From an uncultured candidatus Porisulfidus sp. (GTDB lineage Bacteria; Pseudomonadota; Gammaproteobacteria; Poriferisulfidales; Poriferisulfidaceae): a stretch of DNA of 64,000 nucleotides. Positions 18,940-28,549 of the stretch are shown here, piece by piece (the first letter of the stretch is position 1; each line of letters opens with the position of its first letter). A model generated the notes under the pieces. The model saw only the letters and a program-made list of their open reading frames with translations, was not told where the DNA came from and searched no databases. The position numbers were made by a program, and so were the translations under genes. The stretch covers positions 567,937 to 631,936 of the forward strand of contig OY288106.1 in assembly GCA_958431155.1 (NCBI GenBank). Reading direction: 5' to 3'.

Positions 18940-20499
18940 GTGACCGCGGACATCCATTCCGAGCGAATCCTGGTACTGGACTTCGGCTCGCAATATGCTC
19001 AGTTGATCGCGCGCCGGGTGCGCGAGGCGGGTTGCTACTGCGAGATCTATGCCTGCGACGCGCCCGGAGGACAGATCCTGGACTTCGAGCCTCGCGGCGT
19101 GATCCTGTCGGGCGGGCCTGAGACCACCACCGACGATGCCCATCCACCCGTGCCGGACGCGGTGCTCGACCTAGGCGTCCCGGTGCTCGGGATCTGCTAC
19201 GGCATGCAGGCACTGGCCCGTCGGCATGGCGCCGAGGTGCATGCCGGGCGGCGGAGGGAGTTCGGCCTGGCGACCCTGCACCCCGACGGGGCACACCCCT
19301 TAATAGAGGCACTGGGCGAGGGCCCGGAAACCGAGGTGTGGATGTCGCATGGTGATCATGTGGACACGGTGCCGGAAGGGTTCCGGGTCGTGGCCTCCAC
19401 CGAGAGTGTACCGATTGCGGCACTCGCGCACGAGTCACGCCCCTGGTTCGGCCTGCAGTTTCATCCGGAAGTCACGCATACCCCGGGCGGGCAGCGGCTG
19501 ATCGAACACTTCGTGCGGCAGTATTGCGACTGCCACGGCCTGTGGGAGCCCGGTGCGATCATCGAGGACTGCATTGAGGCGGTGCGTGCGCAGGTGGGGA
19601 AGGACGGCGTGGTGCTGGCGCTGTCCGGCGGCGTCGACTCGTCGGTGGTGGCGGCCTTGCTGGCGCGGGCCATCGGGGAACAGCTAACCTGCGTTTTCGT
19701 GGACAACGGCCTGCTTCGGGCGGGTGAGGCGGAGCAGGTGCGTGAGACCTTCGCCGAGCACCTGGGTGTGCGGATGATCCAGGTGGACGCCCGGGAGCGG
19801 TTTCTGTCCGCCTTGGCCGGGGTGACGGATCCGGAGGACAAGCGGAAGATCATCGGGCGCGAATTCATCCATGTATTCCAGGAGCAGGCCGAGCAGTTGC
19901 CGAACGTGCGTTGGCTGGCCCAGGGCACCATCTATCCGGACGTCATCGAGTCCGCAGCCGCTGCGACCGGCAAGGCGCACCTGATCAAGTCGCACCACAA
20001 CGTGGGTGGCCTGCCGGAAACGCTGCACCTGCAACTGGTCGAGCCGCTGCGCGAACTGTTCAAGGACGAGGTGCGCCGGATCGGGCAGGCGCTGGGCCTG
20101 CCGCAGGAGTTGATCGGCCGCCATCCGTTCCCAGGGCCGGGCCTGGGTGTCCGTGTCCTGGGCGAGGTGCGTGGCGAATACGTGGAGTTGGCTCGCGCGG
20201 CGGATCGGATCTTCATCGAGGAGCTGCGCACCTGGGATCTGTACGACAAGGTGGCGCAGGCGTTCGTGGTGTTTCTGCCGGTGCGGGCGGTCGGCGTGAT
20301 GGGCGATGGTCGGCGCTACGACTATGTGGTGACCCTGCGCGCGGTGGAGACACAGGATTTCATGACCGCCCGATGGGCGCGCCTGCCGGATGAGTTCCTG
20401 GATCGGTGCGCACGGCGCATCATCAACGAGATCGACGGCATCGCCCGGGTATGCTACGACATTTCCGGCAAGCCGCCTGCGACCGTGGAGTGGGAGTGA
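18940..20499 (+). CDS. guaA: GMP synthase (glutamine-hydrolysing)
   Basis: Aminates XMP to GMP. The N-terminal class I amidotransferase ([17 protein letters not shown]; nucleophile in GICYGMQAL; His-Glu in FHPEVTHT) is followed by the ATP pyrophosphatase P-loop [16 protein letters not shown] (about residue 225). The C-terminal dimerisation domain has [13 protein letters not shown]. The 519-residue length is usual. A GTG start three bases after guaB implies coupling; the stop overlaps the tadA start. Confidence 0.96.
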   Translation: MTADIHSERILVLDFGSQYAQLIARRVREAGCYCEIYACDAPGGQILDFEPRGVILSGGPETTTDDAHPPVPDAVLDLGVPVLGICYGMQALARRHGAEVHAGRRREFGLATLHPDGAHPLIEALGEGPETEVWMSHGDHVDTVPEGFRVVASTESVPIAALAHESRPWFGLQFHPEVTHTPGGQRLIEHFVRQYCDCHGLWEPGAIIEDCIEAVRAQVGKDGVVLALSGGVDSSVVAALLARAIGEQLTCVFVDNGLLRAGEAEQVRETFAEHLGVRMIQVDARERFLSALAGVTDPEDKRKIIGREFIHVFQEQAEQLPNVRWLAQGTIYPDVIESAAAATGKAHLIKSHHNVGGLPETLHLQLVEPLRELFKDEVRRIGQALGLPQELIGRHPFPGPGLGVRVLGEVRGEYVELARAADRIFIEELRTWDLYDKVAQAFVVFLPVRAVGVMGDGRRYDYVVTLRAVETQDFMTARWARLPDEFLDRCARRIINEIDGIARVCYDISGKPPATVEWE

Positions 20500-20957
20500 C
20501 GCAAGCGGGCACGTTCGACGAAGAGATGATGGGCCGGGCCCTGGAGTTGGCGGGGCAGGCAGCTGATGCCGGAGAAGTGCCGGTCGGTGCAGTGGTGGTG
20601 CTGGAAGGCTCCGTGATTGGTGTTGGACACAACCGCAGCATCGGGCAGAACGACCCCAGCGCGCATGCCGAGATCGTCGCATTGCGGGAGGCCGGGCTGA
20701 AGCTCGGCAACTATCGTCTGCCGGGCGCCATCCTTTACGTGACGCTCGAGCCTTGCCTGATGTGCGTCGGCGCGGCGATCGCGGCACGCATGGAACGCCT
20801 GGTCTTCGGTGCCGCAGACCCCAAGGCGGGTTGCCTCGGGGGGGCATATGATGCCGGTGGTCTGGATTTCCTAAATCATCATTTCGCGGTCACCTCGGGC
20901 GTACGCGCGGCGCAGTGCGGTGAATTGCTTCGAGAATTCTTCCGGGAGCGCCGGTGA
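20496..20957 (+). CDS. tadA: tRNA-specific adenosine deaminase
   Basis: Deaminates A34 of tRNA-Arg(ACG) to inosine. The zinc-binding motifs are [11 protein letters not shown] (His and catalytic Glu) and EPCLMCVGA (PCxxC). The GTG at 20496 overlaps the guaA stop (GTGA) and gives 153 residues. An in-frame ATG at 20526 would remove 10 residues and remains possible. The guaA-tadA order is common in Gammaproteobacteria. Confidence 0.93.
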   Translation: MTQAGTFDEEMMGRALELAGQAADAGEVPVGAVVVLEGSVIGVGHNRSIGQNDPSAHAEIVALREAGLKLGNYRLPGAILYVTLEPCLMCVGAAIAARMERLVFGAADPKAGCLGGAYDAGGLDFLNHHFAVTSGVRAAQCGELLREFFRERR

Positions 20958-21007
20958 CACGGGTGGTTTGCCTGAATCTCCCTAGGCGGGCCATACTCAA
21001 CTTTAGG

Positions 21008-21013
21008 TATAAT
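21008..21013 (+). promoter_or_regulatory. Consensus -10 box upstream of the ABC transporter operon
   Basis: A perfect TATAAT lies 80 bases upstream of the ligase start in the tadA-ligase gap. The hexamer 17 bases upstream is not a good -35, so an activator may be needed. Confidence 0.4.
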
Positions 21014-21093
21014 GCGCATCCACATCTTGCGGAAATTCGCGGGAAGCAGATGAGCACAATACCTGTCTCTAACTTTCTACATGGCTGGAGTTG

Positions 21094-22950
21094 ATGGATA
21101 CATTCCTCGCACTGCTGCTGGAGCAAGCAAGAAAGAATTCAGACCTTCCGGCCCTGCGCACAAAGCGCATGGGCATCTGGGACACCCTTACTTGGGCACA
21201 GACCCGCGATAAGGTTTCCGTTCTGGCTCAGTTACTCAGCCAGCAGGGCGTCGGGGTGGGGACCTCGTTCGGGGTCTTCGGCCCCAACCACACCGACATG
21301 TATCTGGCCTACCTCGCGGTGCACAGCCTTGGGGGAGTCGTGATTCCTATCGACTCGAATACGTTCGGCGAGGAGCTCCGGCGGCAAGTCCAAAGCACCG
21401 ATGTCGAGCACATTCTCGCGTTCGAACAGCAGCATGTGGATGCCTTGCTGGAATGCGAGCAAACCTGCGTGAAGAGAATTTTCTACATCAATCGGCGGGG
21501 CATGGAGAACTACGCCCAGCCGGAACTGATGTCGCTGCCAGAGAATTTGGAAGGGATCGAAGCATCGACCGCATTCTTGGAGCAGATGGATGGGCAGCGG
21601 GACTCGGGAGAGATTGCGACCATCCTGCTCACATCTGGCACTGGCCGATCGGAGCGTCCGGTCGAATTGTCGCACGGCGCCCTGATAGCTACGGCCCGAA
21701 GCATCGCGCAACGTGAGACCATCACCAAGAAGGACGGCCTGCTGGCGTACCTGCCGCTGTCGGCCTCCAGCGATTTCCTGTTTTCCTATTCGCTGACCAT
21801 GGTCACCGGATGCGCCATGAACTGCCCGGAGAGTGACGACACGGTACTGGAGAACATGCAGGAAATTGGCCCGACCATCCTGTTTGGGCCGCCCTACGTC
21901 TACAAGTATATCTACACTCACGCCTCCAACCGGATCGAAAGCGCCAGGACGCTGGACACCAAGATCTACAAAGCGGCCCTGCGCGCCGTGATGACGGTCG
22001 CTTCGCACCGGGCTGAAGGCAGGAGAGGCTCTTTCGTCGACTGGTTGCTATTCATGTTCGCTCGCATCACCACATTCAGCCCGTTCTGCAATATCTACGG
22101 CCTGAGCCGCCTGCGCTTGGCGCTGACCGGCGGCGACGCGATCGCGCCGGACGTGTTCAACTTCTTCCGGGCGATTGGCATTGACTTGCGCGAGACGTAC
22201 GGACAGGTCGAAGGCTGCGCTTGCGTGACCATGCAGTCGTCCGAAGACTGGAATTCAGATTCGGTTGGCGTGCCGCTCGATGGCACGGAGGTGCGTATCG
22301 AGAATGGCGAAATCTGGTTCCGCGGGCCGGGGCAGATGAAAGGGATACACAAGAATCTGGAGGCGACGGCCGAGAGCACCAAGGATGGCTGGGTGCGGAC
22401 CCATGACGCGGGCCATCTGGACGATCAAGGACGACTTCATGTGCACGGGCAAATCTCCCGTATGGGCAAGCTGAATGGTGGCGGTGCGTTTGCGCCGGAC
22501 ATGCTGGAAACCCACCTGCGCTCTTCCGAATACATCAAGCAGGCGATTGTCATCGGAGCCGGCCGGGAATATCCGGTCGCCATCGTGACGGTCGATGGTA
22601 CGATCACCCGCACCTGGGCGGATCGGCGCAGCTTGCGCTACACGGGTTATGCTGACTTGTCGGCCCACGCCTCGGTGCAGGAAATGGTGCGCGAATATCT
22701 CCAGAAAATTAATGAGTTCCTTGCGGAAAACCCGGAAACCGCCAGCATGCAATTGCGGCGCTTTGCCATCCTGAATCGTGAATTCATGGCCTCGGCCGGA
22801 GAGGTGACGCCGACCCGGAAATTGCGTTGCCATGAAGTGGCGGAGAAGCACCGGGGGTTGATCGACGCACTTTACAGCGACGCGTTGGAGTACACTTATA
22901 CGGACCCGGTGGACGAGGAGTCCTACACCTTGCCTTTGGGGAACGTTTGA
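21094..22950 (+). CDS. AMP-forming acyl/aryl-CoA ligase-like protein (ANL superfamily), divergent P-loop
   Basis: A 618-residue protein of the long-chain acyl-CoA synthetase type. Family landmarks are visible: an N-terminal WAQTRDKVSVLAQLL block, a P-loop-like segment LTSGTGRSERPVELSHGA (about residue 180), ETYGQVEGCACV for the YGxTE motif, GWVRTHDAGHLDDQGRL for the hinge region, and PTRKLRCHEV with a C-terminal Lys. The ATP loop departs from the canonical TSGTTGxPKG (no TTG, no PKG), and the GRxKD motif reads GQISRM. Activity may be altered. It heads a five-gene ABC transporter operon, and the next gene starts one base after its stop codon, so it may activate the imported carboxylate. An alternative TTG start is three bases upstream. 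Confidence 0.78.
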   Translation: MDTFLALLLEQARKNSDLPALRTKRMGIWDTLTWAQTRDKVSVLAQLLSQQGVGVGTSFGVFGPNHTDMYLAYLAVHSLGGVVIPIDSNTFGEELRRQVQSTDVEHILAFEQQHVDALLECEQTCVKRIFYINRRGMENYAQPELMSLPENLEGIEASTAFLEQMDGQRDSGEIATILLTSGTGRSERPVELSHGALIATARSIAQRETITKKDGLLAYLPLSASSDFLFSYSLTMVTGCAMNCPESDDTVLENMQEIGPTILFGPPYVYKYIYTHASNRIESARTLDTKIYKAALRAVMTVASHRAEGRRGSFVDWLLFMFARITTFSPFCNIYGLSRLRLALTGGDAIAPDVFNFFRAIGIDLRETYGQVEGCACVTMQSSEDWNSDSVGVPLDGTEVRIENGEIWFRGPGQMKGIHKNLEATAESTKDGWVRTHDAGHLDDQGRLHVHGQISRMGKLNGGGAFAPDMLETHLRSSEYIKQAIVIGAGREYPVAIVTVDGTITRTWADRRSLRYTGYADLSAHASVQEMVREYLQKINEFLAENPETASMQLRRFAILNREFMASAGEVTPTRKLRCHEVAEKHRGLIDALYSDALEYTYTDPVDEESYTLPLGNV

Positions 22951-22951
22951 A

Positions 22952-23728
22952 ATGGCCGCTGGAAACCCGATTCTGCAAATTGACAACATCACCCTGGCGT
23001 TCGGTGGCGTGACCGCGCTGAACGGCATCAGTTTCGATGTGGCGGAAGGCGAGATCTGTGCAGTCATCGGACCCAACGGCGCGGGCAAGAGTTCCATGCT
23101 GAACGTCATCAGCGGGGTCTATGTCCCGCAGACAGGTCGGGTCGTCTTCAGAGAACAGGACTGTACCCGGAAACGCCCGCGGCAGATCGCCCAGTTGGGC
23201 ATGGCCCGAACCTTCCAGAACATCGCGCTGTTCCAGGGCATGACCGTGCTGGAGAACATCTTGACCGGGCGTTGCATGAAGATTCGTTCCACCTGGATCG
23301 AGCAAGGGCTGAACATCGGCCGTGCCCGGCGCGAAGAGGTGGAAAACCGTAGGGCGGTCGAGGAAGTCATCGAATTCCTGCACCTGCAGGGCATCCGGAA
23401 GACACCGGTCGGCAAGCTGCCGTACGGCCTGCAAAAACGTGTCGAGTTGGCTCGGGCACTGGTGGCCGAACCGATCATGCTGTTGCAGGACGAACCGATG
23501 ACCGGCATGAATCTGGAAGAGAAGAAGGACATGTCCTGTTTCGCGCTTGAGATCAATCGCGAGTTCGGGACCACGATCGTGCTGATCGAGCACGACATGA
23601 GCGTAGTGATGGACATTTCCGATCACGTGGTGGTGCTGGACTACGGCGCGAAAATCGGGGATGGTACTCCAGACGAAATTAAGAACAACCGGGATGTGAT
23701 CGATGCCTATCTGGGCGTGACGCACTGA
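22952..23728 (+). CDS. livG: Branched-chain amino-acid-type ABC transporter ATPase (LivG family)
   Basis: A 258-residue cytoplasmic ATPase. Walker A is IGPNGAGKSS (about residue 45). The signature region has the LivG variant LPYGLQKRVELARALVAEP instead of LSGGQ. Walker B is IMLLQDEPMTGMN, and the switch His is in IVLIEHDM. The LivG family has the extra C-terminal segment (GTPDEIKNNRDVIDAYLG). It pairs with the LivF-type ATPase at 27449. Start ATG 22952 lies one base after the ligase stop. The real substrate cannot be told from sequence. Confidence 0.93.
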   Translation: MAAGNPILQIDNITLAFGGVTALNGISFDVAEGEICAVIGPNGAGKSSMLNVISGVYVPQTGRVVFREQDCTRKRPRQIAQLGMARTFQNIALFQGMTVLENILTGRCMKIRSTWIEQGLNIGRARREEVENRRAVEEVIEFLHLQGIRKTPVGKLPYGLQKRVELARALVAEPIMLLQDEPMTGMNLEEKKDMSCFALEINREFGTTIVLIEHDMSVVMDISDHVVVLDYGAKIGDGTPDEIKNNRDVIDAYLGVTH

Positions 23729-23739
23729 AGGAGACGAGT

Positions 23740-24681
23740 ATGGATTTCGACTGGGTCTTTTTTATTGAGATTTTCGTCGGCGGGCTGATGTCCGGCATCA
23801 TGTATTCGCTGGTCGCAATCGGCTTCGTCCTGATCTATAAATCCTCGGGGATCTTCAATTTCGCGCAGGGCACCATGTTGCTGTTCGCGGCGTTGACTTT
23901 CGTCAAACTGACTGAGGGCGGCGTGAGTTTCTGGGTGGCGCTGCCCGTCTCGATGGGCACCATGGTGGTGTTCGGGATTCTCGTGGAGCGGTTCATGATG
24001 CGCCCGCTGGCCAACCAGTCGTTGTTGTCGCTGTTCATGGCAACGGTCGGTCTGGCGATCTTGATCGAAGGCTTTTCCCAATACATGTGGGACTCTGCAA
24101 TCCACGGTCTGCAGCTGGCGAACTTCTTGGATCTGGCGCTGCTGGATCCGGTCAACATGACAATTTTCGTTGTCGATTACGTTGAATGGCTGGACATTCT
24201 GATATCCAAATTCGACATCTTCGCCACGATCGTGGCTGGCACCATGATTTTGATATTGGCTGTCTTCTTCCAGAAGACCCGGACCGGAATGTCGCTGCGC
24301 GCTGTCTCCGACGACCACCTGGCCGCCATGGCGGTGGGTATACCATTGTCCCGGGTGTGGGCGCTGGTGTGGGCTGTAACCGGCATCATCGCGCTGATCG
24401 CGGGCCTGTTGTGGGCCGAGCGGGTCAGCGTATCGTTCACGCTGGTGGAGGCCGTGCTCAAGGCGCTTCCGGTGATTCTGATCGGCGGCCTGACCTCGAT
24501 TCCCGGTGCCATCGTGGGCGGCCTGATCATTGGGGTCGGTGAAAAAATGGGCGAGATCTATCTGGGCGATTTGATCGGCGTGCAAGGTATTGAAACCTGG
24601 TTCTCCTATTTCATCGCTTTGGTCTTCTTGCTGTTTAGACCATCTGGGCTGTTTGGGCTGAAAATCATCGAAAGAGTCTAG
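23740..24681 (+). CDS. livH: Branched-chain amino-acid-type ABC transporter permease (LivH family)
   Basis: A 313-residue inner-membrane permease with about eight hydrophobic helices. The LivH signature region is near the N-terminus (GLMSGIMYSLVAIGFVLIYK, then SSGIFNFAQG). The ATPase-contacting loop AVSDDHLAAMAVGIPLSR is a standard EAA-type loop. A GGAG ribosome site precedes the ATG. It lies 11 bases after the livG-type gene and two bases before the livM-type gene. Confidence 0.93.
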   Translation: MDFDWVFFIEIFVGGLMSGIMYSLVAIGFVLIYKSSGIFNFAQGTMLLFAALTFVKLTEGGVSFWVALPVSMGTMVVFGILVERFMMRPLANQSLLSLFMATVGLAILIEGFSQYMWDSAIHGLQLANFLDLALLDPVNMTIFVVDYVEWLDILISKFDIFATIVAGTMILILAVFFQKTRTGMSLRAVSDDHLAAMAVGIPLSRVWALVWAVTGIIALIAGLLWAERVSVSFTLVEAVLKALPVILIGGLTSIPGAIVGGLIIGVGEKMGEIYLGDLIGVQGIETWFSYFIALVFLLFRPSGLFGLKIIERV

Positions 24682-24683
24682 CC

Positions 24684-25775
24684 ATGATTTATCGCGAAAC
24701 CGGCACGTTCATCACCAGCTATATTGAGGATCGGAAACTCTTTCCGATTCCTTTCGACAAATGGGCGATGGCCTTGTTCATGCTGTTCATGGTCTTTGTC
24801 ATACCCTTTATCGCCAGCGACTATTGGTTGGCAGCCCACTTGATTCCAATCCTGGCTTACGGCACTGCTGCACTCGGCCTGAACCTTCTCACTGGTATGA
24901 CGGGGCAGTTGTCGCTCGGCACGGCTGGCTTCATGTGCTTTGGCGCATTCTTTACATTCAACATAATGCTGCGCAGCCCGGAATGGATGAATCTGCCGCT
25001 GGCGCTGATGTTAGCGGGCACGGTAACCGGCGTGATCGGCATCATCTTCGGCCTGCCCAGCATCCGAATCAAAGGCTTCTACCTGCTGGTATCGACATTG
25101 GCGGCGCAGTATTTCGCGCTGTGGTTCTTCCGCTCCTATCCGTACTTCCTGAACTATGCGACTGCCACTGTCACCTTGCCGGATCATCACTTCGACTTGT
25201 TCGGGATCGGGGAGACCTTCGACGTGGACATGGCCAGCTTCGAGGCCAAGTACCTGCTGTCGCTTGGCATTGTCACTGCGCTCGCGCTATTTGCCAAGAA
25301 CCTGATGCGAAGTGCGACCGGGCGGAACTTCATGGCGGTCCGCGACATGGACATCGCGGCCAGCGTGATCGGCATCCCGGTGATACGTACCAAGATGCTG
25401 GCGTTCTTCGTCAGTTGTTTCTACTGCGGTGTGGGCGGGGCACTATTCTGCTACGCCTATCTGCAGGTGCTGGGGATCCGCACTTTCGAGATGAACCGCT
25501 CGTTCGAGATCCTGTTCATGGTGATTATTGGCGGGCTCGGTTCGATCGCCGGGTCGTTCTACGGCACCATCTTGGTGTACGAGTTTCCGATCCTCTTTTC
25601 CTGGGCGGGCGACTACATATTCAAAGGGGCCTTCGACACCGCCGTGGTGGACAACGTCGCCAAGATCATGTATGGCATCCTGATCATCGCGTTGCTGATT
25701 CGCGAACCGGGCGGATTGGCCGCACTGTGGGCGACGGCGAAGCAGAAATTGCGAACTTGGCCATTTCCGCATTGA
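24684..25775 (+). CDS. livM: Branched-chain amino-acid-type ABC transporter permease (LivM family)
   Basis: A 363-residue second permease. It has the LivM-type core LIPILAYGTAALGLNLLTGM, then TGQLSLGTAGFMCFGAF, and the coupling loop AVRDMDIAASVIGIPVIRTK. About ten hydrophobic segments. It forms the heterodimeric channel with the preceding permease. A 173-base gap follows before the binding-protein gene. Confidence 0.93.
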   Translation: MIYRETGTFITSYIEDRKLFPIPFDKWAMALFMLFMVFVIPFIASDYWLAAHLIPILAYGTAALGLNLLTGMTGQLSLGTAGFMCFGAFFTFNIMLRSPEWMNLPLALMLAGTVTGVIGIIFGLPSIRIKGFYLLVSTLAAQYFALWFFRSYPYFLNYATATVTLPDHHFDLFGIGETFDVDMASFEAKYLLSLGIVTALALFAKNLMRSATGRNFMAVRDMDIAASVIGIPVIRTKMLAFFVSCFYCGVGGALFCYAYLQVLGIRTFEMNRSFEILFMVIIGGLGSIAGSFYGTILVYEFPILFSWAGDYIFKGAFDTAVVDNVAKIMYGILIIALLIREPGGLAALWATAKQKLRTWPFPH

Positions 25776-25948
25776 CGTGTGCCGTGGCCGTTTAGAGGAA
25801 ATCTAACTATCTGATTTTTCGGGATTACCTGCAAATCTCCCCAAGGGCATTTGCTAAAAGGGGCATTTGGGTGTAAAAAAGGCTTGCTGAAAAGCAGTTA
25901 ACTGCAAACCATAACTAAAAAAGCCTCTTATAGGAGGGCAAAGAAATT

Positions 25949-27298
25949 ATGAAAACCAAAATTTGGATAACGGGTATTGCCATGGCTACCGCCATGGCCG
26001 TGACCGCTCCTCCAGTGATGGCCGAAGGGGAAGTCTACATCCCCATGCCGGTCTATCGAGTGGGGCCGTACGCAACGGGTGGCACTGGCTACTTCGGTGG
26101 GATCATCGATTACTACACATTGATGAACATGACCGAAGGCGGTGTCGGCGGCATGAAAATCATCTGGAACGAGTGTGAGACCAACTACAATGACCAAAAG
26201 GGTGTGGAGTGCTATCATCGACAGAAAGAATTCCAGGGCAAACCTGCCCTGTTTTTCGACCCTCTGTCTGTGGGTATTTCCACTTCTCTAGTGGCGCAGG
26301 GCCGTAAGGACAAGATTGCTATCATCGCAGTCAACCACGGCCGTACCGAAGGTCAGCGTGGTGACGTCTTCCCGTACTACTTCATGCCAGGTATCAACAC
26401 CTATGACGAGCATTCCATCATCACGGCCTACATCGGCCAGTTGGAAGGCGGCATGGAGAATCTGGCGGGCAAGAAGATCACCCTACTGTTCCACGGTTCC
26501 ACCTATGGCCGTGAGGCTGTCGAATTCACGCACATGCTGTGTGAGAAGCATAATTGTTCATCTGAAGCGATCGAAGTTCCCCATCCAGGCAACGAGCAGA
26601 CTTCCCAGTGGCTGAAAATCCGCCGCTCGAAGCCTGACTACGTGGTGCTGCGCGGCTGGGGTGTGATGAATCCGGTTGCCATGCAGACTGGTGTCCGCAT
26701 GGGCTTCCCGATTTCCAACCTGATCGGCAACATTTGGAGCAACGACGATGGTGACGTGAAGCCGGCTGGCTCTTCCGCCAACGGCTACCAGGCCATCACC
26801 ACGCACCCGACGGGCCGCGTGGCTTCGGTGATCGATGAGATCGTTGAAAAGTTGTACGACCAAGGCATGGGTGACCTGGAAGACAAATCCCGCATTGGTT
26901 CCAACTACTGGAACCTCGGCGTGATGGCTGGTGTCATCCACCTGGAAGCGGTTCGCGTCGCACAGGCTCGTTTCGGGCCCGACGTCAATTCCGCTCAGGT
27001 ACGCTGGGGCTTTGAGAACCTGAACCTGGATACCGCACGCCTGACCGAGTTGGGTGCTAACGGTCTGGTTCCGGAGATCAAGACCAACTGCATGGACCAT
27101 GTAGGCGGCCACCAGGCCAAGTTCATGCGGTGGGTATATGCCGAGACGAAGTGGGAGGTCGCAAGTGACTGGATTGATGGTGATGTCGAACTTTCGCAAG
27201 CCATCATCGATGCAAAGGCAGAGAACGCAGTCGCAAACGAGGGGATTACCCCGCGTGATTGCAACGATCCTGCCCAGCGCGACGACTTCGAAGTCTAA
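25949..27298 (+). CDS. Periplasmic substrate-binding protein of the ABC transporter (LivK/type I fold)
   Basis: A 449-residue secreted protein. A clear signal peptide MKTKIWITGIAMATAMAVTA ends at APPVMA-EG. The mature part fits the type I periplasmic binding fold, with the VYRVGPYATGGTGYFGGIID opening and domain 2 containing GKKITLLFHGSTYGREAVE. The very strong ribosome site AGGAGG and a dedicated 173-base upstream gap suggest high expression, as usual for binding proteins. The gap contains two GGGCATTTG direct repeats (about 25845 and 25862) that might be a regulator site. The ligand is unknown and may be an amide, aromatic or short carboxylate. Confidence 0.9.
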   Translation: MKTKIWITGIAMATAMAVTAPPVMAEGEVYIPMPVYRVGPYATGGTGYFGGIIDYYTLMNMTEGGVGGMKIIWNECETNYNDQKGVECYHRQKEFQGKPALFFDPLSVGISTSLVAQGRKDKIAIIAVNHGRTEGQRGDVFPYYFMPGINTYDEHSIITAYIGQLEGGMENLAGKKITLLFHGSTYGREAVEFTHMLCEKHNCSSEAIEVPHPGNEQTSQWLKIRRSKPDYVVLRGWGVMNPVAMQTGVRMGFPISNLIGNIWSNDDGDVKPAGSSANGYQAITTHPTGRVASVIDEIVEKLYDQGMGDLEDKSRIGSNYWNLGVMAGVIHLEAVRVAQARFGPDVNSAQVRWGFENLNLDTARLTELGANGLVPEIKTNCMDHVGGHQAKFMRWVYAETKWEVASDWIDGDVELSQAIIDAKAENAVANEGITPRDCNDPAQRDDFEV

Positions 27299-27316
27299 TC
27301 GAAGCGGTATACATTC

Positions 27317-27352
27317 AGAGGAACGGCGGGGGGCAACCCCCGCCCGACCTCT
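27317..27352 (+). terminator. Long GNRA-capped hairpin after the binding-protein gene
   Basis: An outer stem AGAGG/CCTCT surrounds a small internal loop and a perfect eight-base stem GGCGGGGG/CCCCCGCC closed by a GCAA tetraloop. It lies 19 bases after the binding-protein stop and is not followed by a T-run, so transcription may continue into the livF-type gene. Such hairpins protect upstream mRNA and give binding protein in excess over ATPase. A 12-base palindrome CCCTCTAGAGGG follows at 27354-27365. Confidence 0.55.
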
Positions 27353-27448
27353 TCCCTCTAGAGGGACGACTTGTAGAAAAGGTTGCCTCTGACGCCAAGC
27401 GTGCTCCGCTTCGCCTCAGACGCGGCCCACACAACTGGAGCTAGAATC

Positions 27449-28255
27449 ATGACCGATGTCTTGCTTTCCATCAACAATATCGAAGTTACTTATGCCCGTG
27501 TGATCCTAGCTTTGCGCGGCATCAGCCTGCAGGTACAGAAGGGTGCCATCGTTTCGTTGCTGGGTGGCAACGGGGCAGGCAAGACGACGACCCTCAAGGC
27601 ATGCTCCAACCTGTTGCCGGCTGAACGTGGCCAGATCAGCAAGGGTTCGATCGAGCTTCTCGGTGAAGACATCGCGGGGATGAGCGCGTATGACCTGGTT
27701 AAGAGTGGCGTGGCACAGGTATTGGAAGGGCGGCACTGCTTCGCGCATCTGACGGTGGAAGAGAACCTGATGACCGGCGCATTCATTCACGAAGACCGTG
27801 CACAGGCGAAAAAGGATCTGGAATTGGTTTACGAATATTTTCCGCGCATCAAGATACGCAGGAAAAGCGAGGCTGGCTTCACCTCTGGTGGCGAGCAGCA
27901 GATGGTCGCCATCGGTCGGGCTTTGATGTCGCGCCCGAAACTCATTTTGCTTGACGAACCGTCTATGGGCATTGCCCCGCAGTTGGTCGAAGAGGTGTTC
28001 GAAATCGTGCAGAGCCTCAACAAGACCGAAGGAGTGAGTTTCCTGGTCGCCGAACAGAATGCCAGGATTGCGCTCAACTACGCGACCGAAGCCTACGTGG
28101 TTGAAAACGGACGGGTCATGCTGCACGGTCCTTCCGAAGAACTGATGGGACGGTCGGATGTGCAGGAACTGTATTTGGGAGCTGGAACCGACGAGGAGGG
28201 CGAAAGCTTCCGCGACGTCAAGCACTATCACCGGCGGCGACCCTCGTTCGCCTGA
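27449..28255 (+). CDS. livF: Branched-chain amino-acid-type ABC transporter ATPase (LivF family)
   Basis: A 268-residue ATPase with Walker A LGGNGAGKTT, signature TSGGEQQMVAIGRAL (in the LSGGQ position), Walker B LILLDEPSMGIAP and a switch segment FLVAEQN where LivF proteins carry Gln instead of His. ATG 27449 has GGAG eight bases upstream; the frame is open 22 codons further, but without family resemblance. The C-terminal 25 residues (DEEGESFRDVKHYHRRRPSFA) extend beyond the usual end. It completes the transporter. Confidence 0.93.
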   Translation: MTDVLLSINNIEVTYARVILALRGISLQVQKGAIVSLLGGNGAGKTTTLKACSNLLPAERGQISKGSIELLGEDIAGMSAYDLVKSGVAQVLEGRHCFAHLTVEENLMTGAFIHEDRAQAKKDLELVYEYFPRIKIRRKSEAGFTSGGEQQMVAIGRALMSRPKLILLDEPSMGIAPQLVEEVFEIVQSLNKTEGVSFLVAEQNARIALNYATEAYVVENGRVMLHGPSEELMGRSDVQELYLGAGTDEEGESFRDVKHYHRRRPSFA

Positions 28256-28549
28256 CACAGGTTTTTGTGCCGCGAGCGGGTTTTTGCCTTGGCGCCATTA
28301 GCGGAAAAGTCGAAATTCGGTTATTCTAAGGACCGTGCCGTTTGCGCATCATGATGAAGGTTTCGTACGATTCTCTCCCTCTCGACACGGCAGTGCGCCG
28401 TGTCGCCCTGCTTTGGACTGATTTCCTCCTGCCGCAGTAGCGGCATGATTTATTACTTTGACAATCGATTTGGCGCATTAAACGCCTGACACCAACAGTT
28501 GACCCCATGTCCCTGTAACGAGGGATCAAAGCCAAGGGAAAATCCAGAA
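28256..28549. other. Gap between the ABC operon and leuA: hairpin and possible leader ORF
   Basis: A perfect nine-base stem CGACACGGC/GCCGTGTCG with a five-base loop lies at 28383-28405; no T-run follows. It falls inside a 29-codon frame starting ATG 28351 and ending 28440 (MMKVSYDSLPLDTAVRRVAL, then LWTDFLLPQ). That frame is moderately leucine-rich but lacks a clear ribosome site, so a leuA leader peptide is only a weak idea. Nothing else is recognised. Confidence 0.35.

Noticed and set aside
17530-19143. A 537-codon frame antisense to guaB and guaA
   Set aside because: High-GC third positions keep the antisense frame open. The sense strand encodes two unmistakable enzymes.
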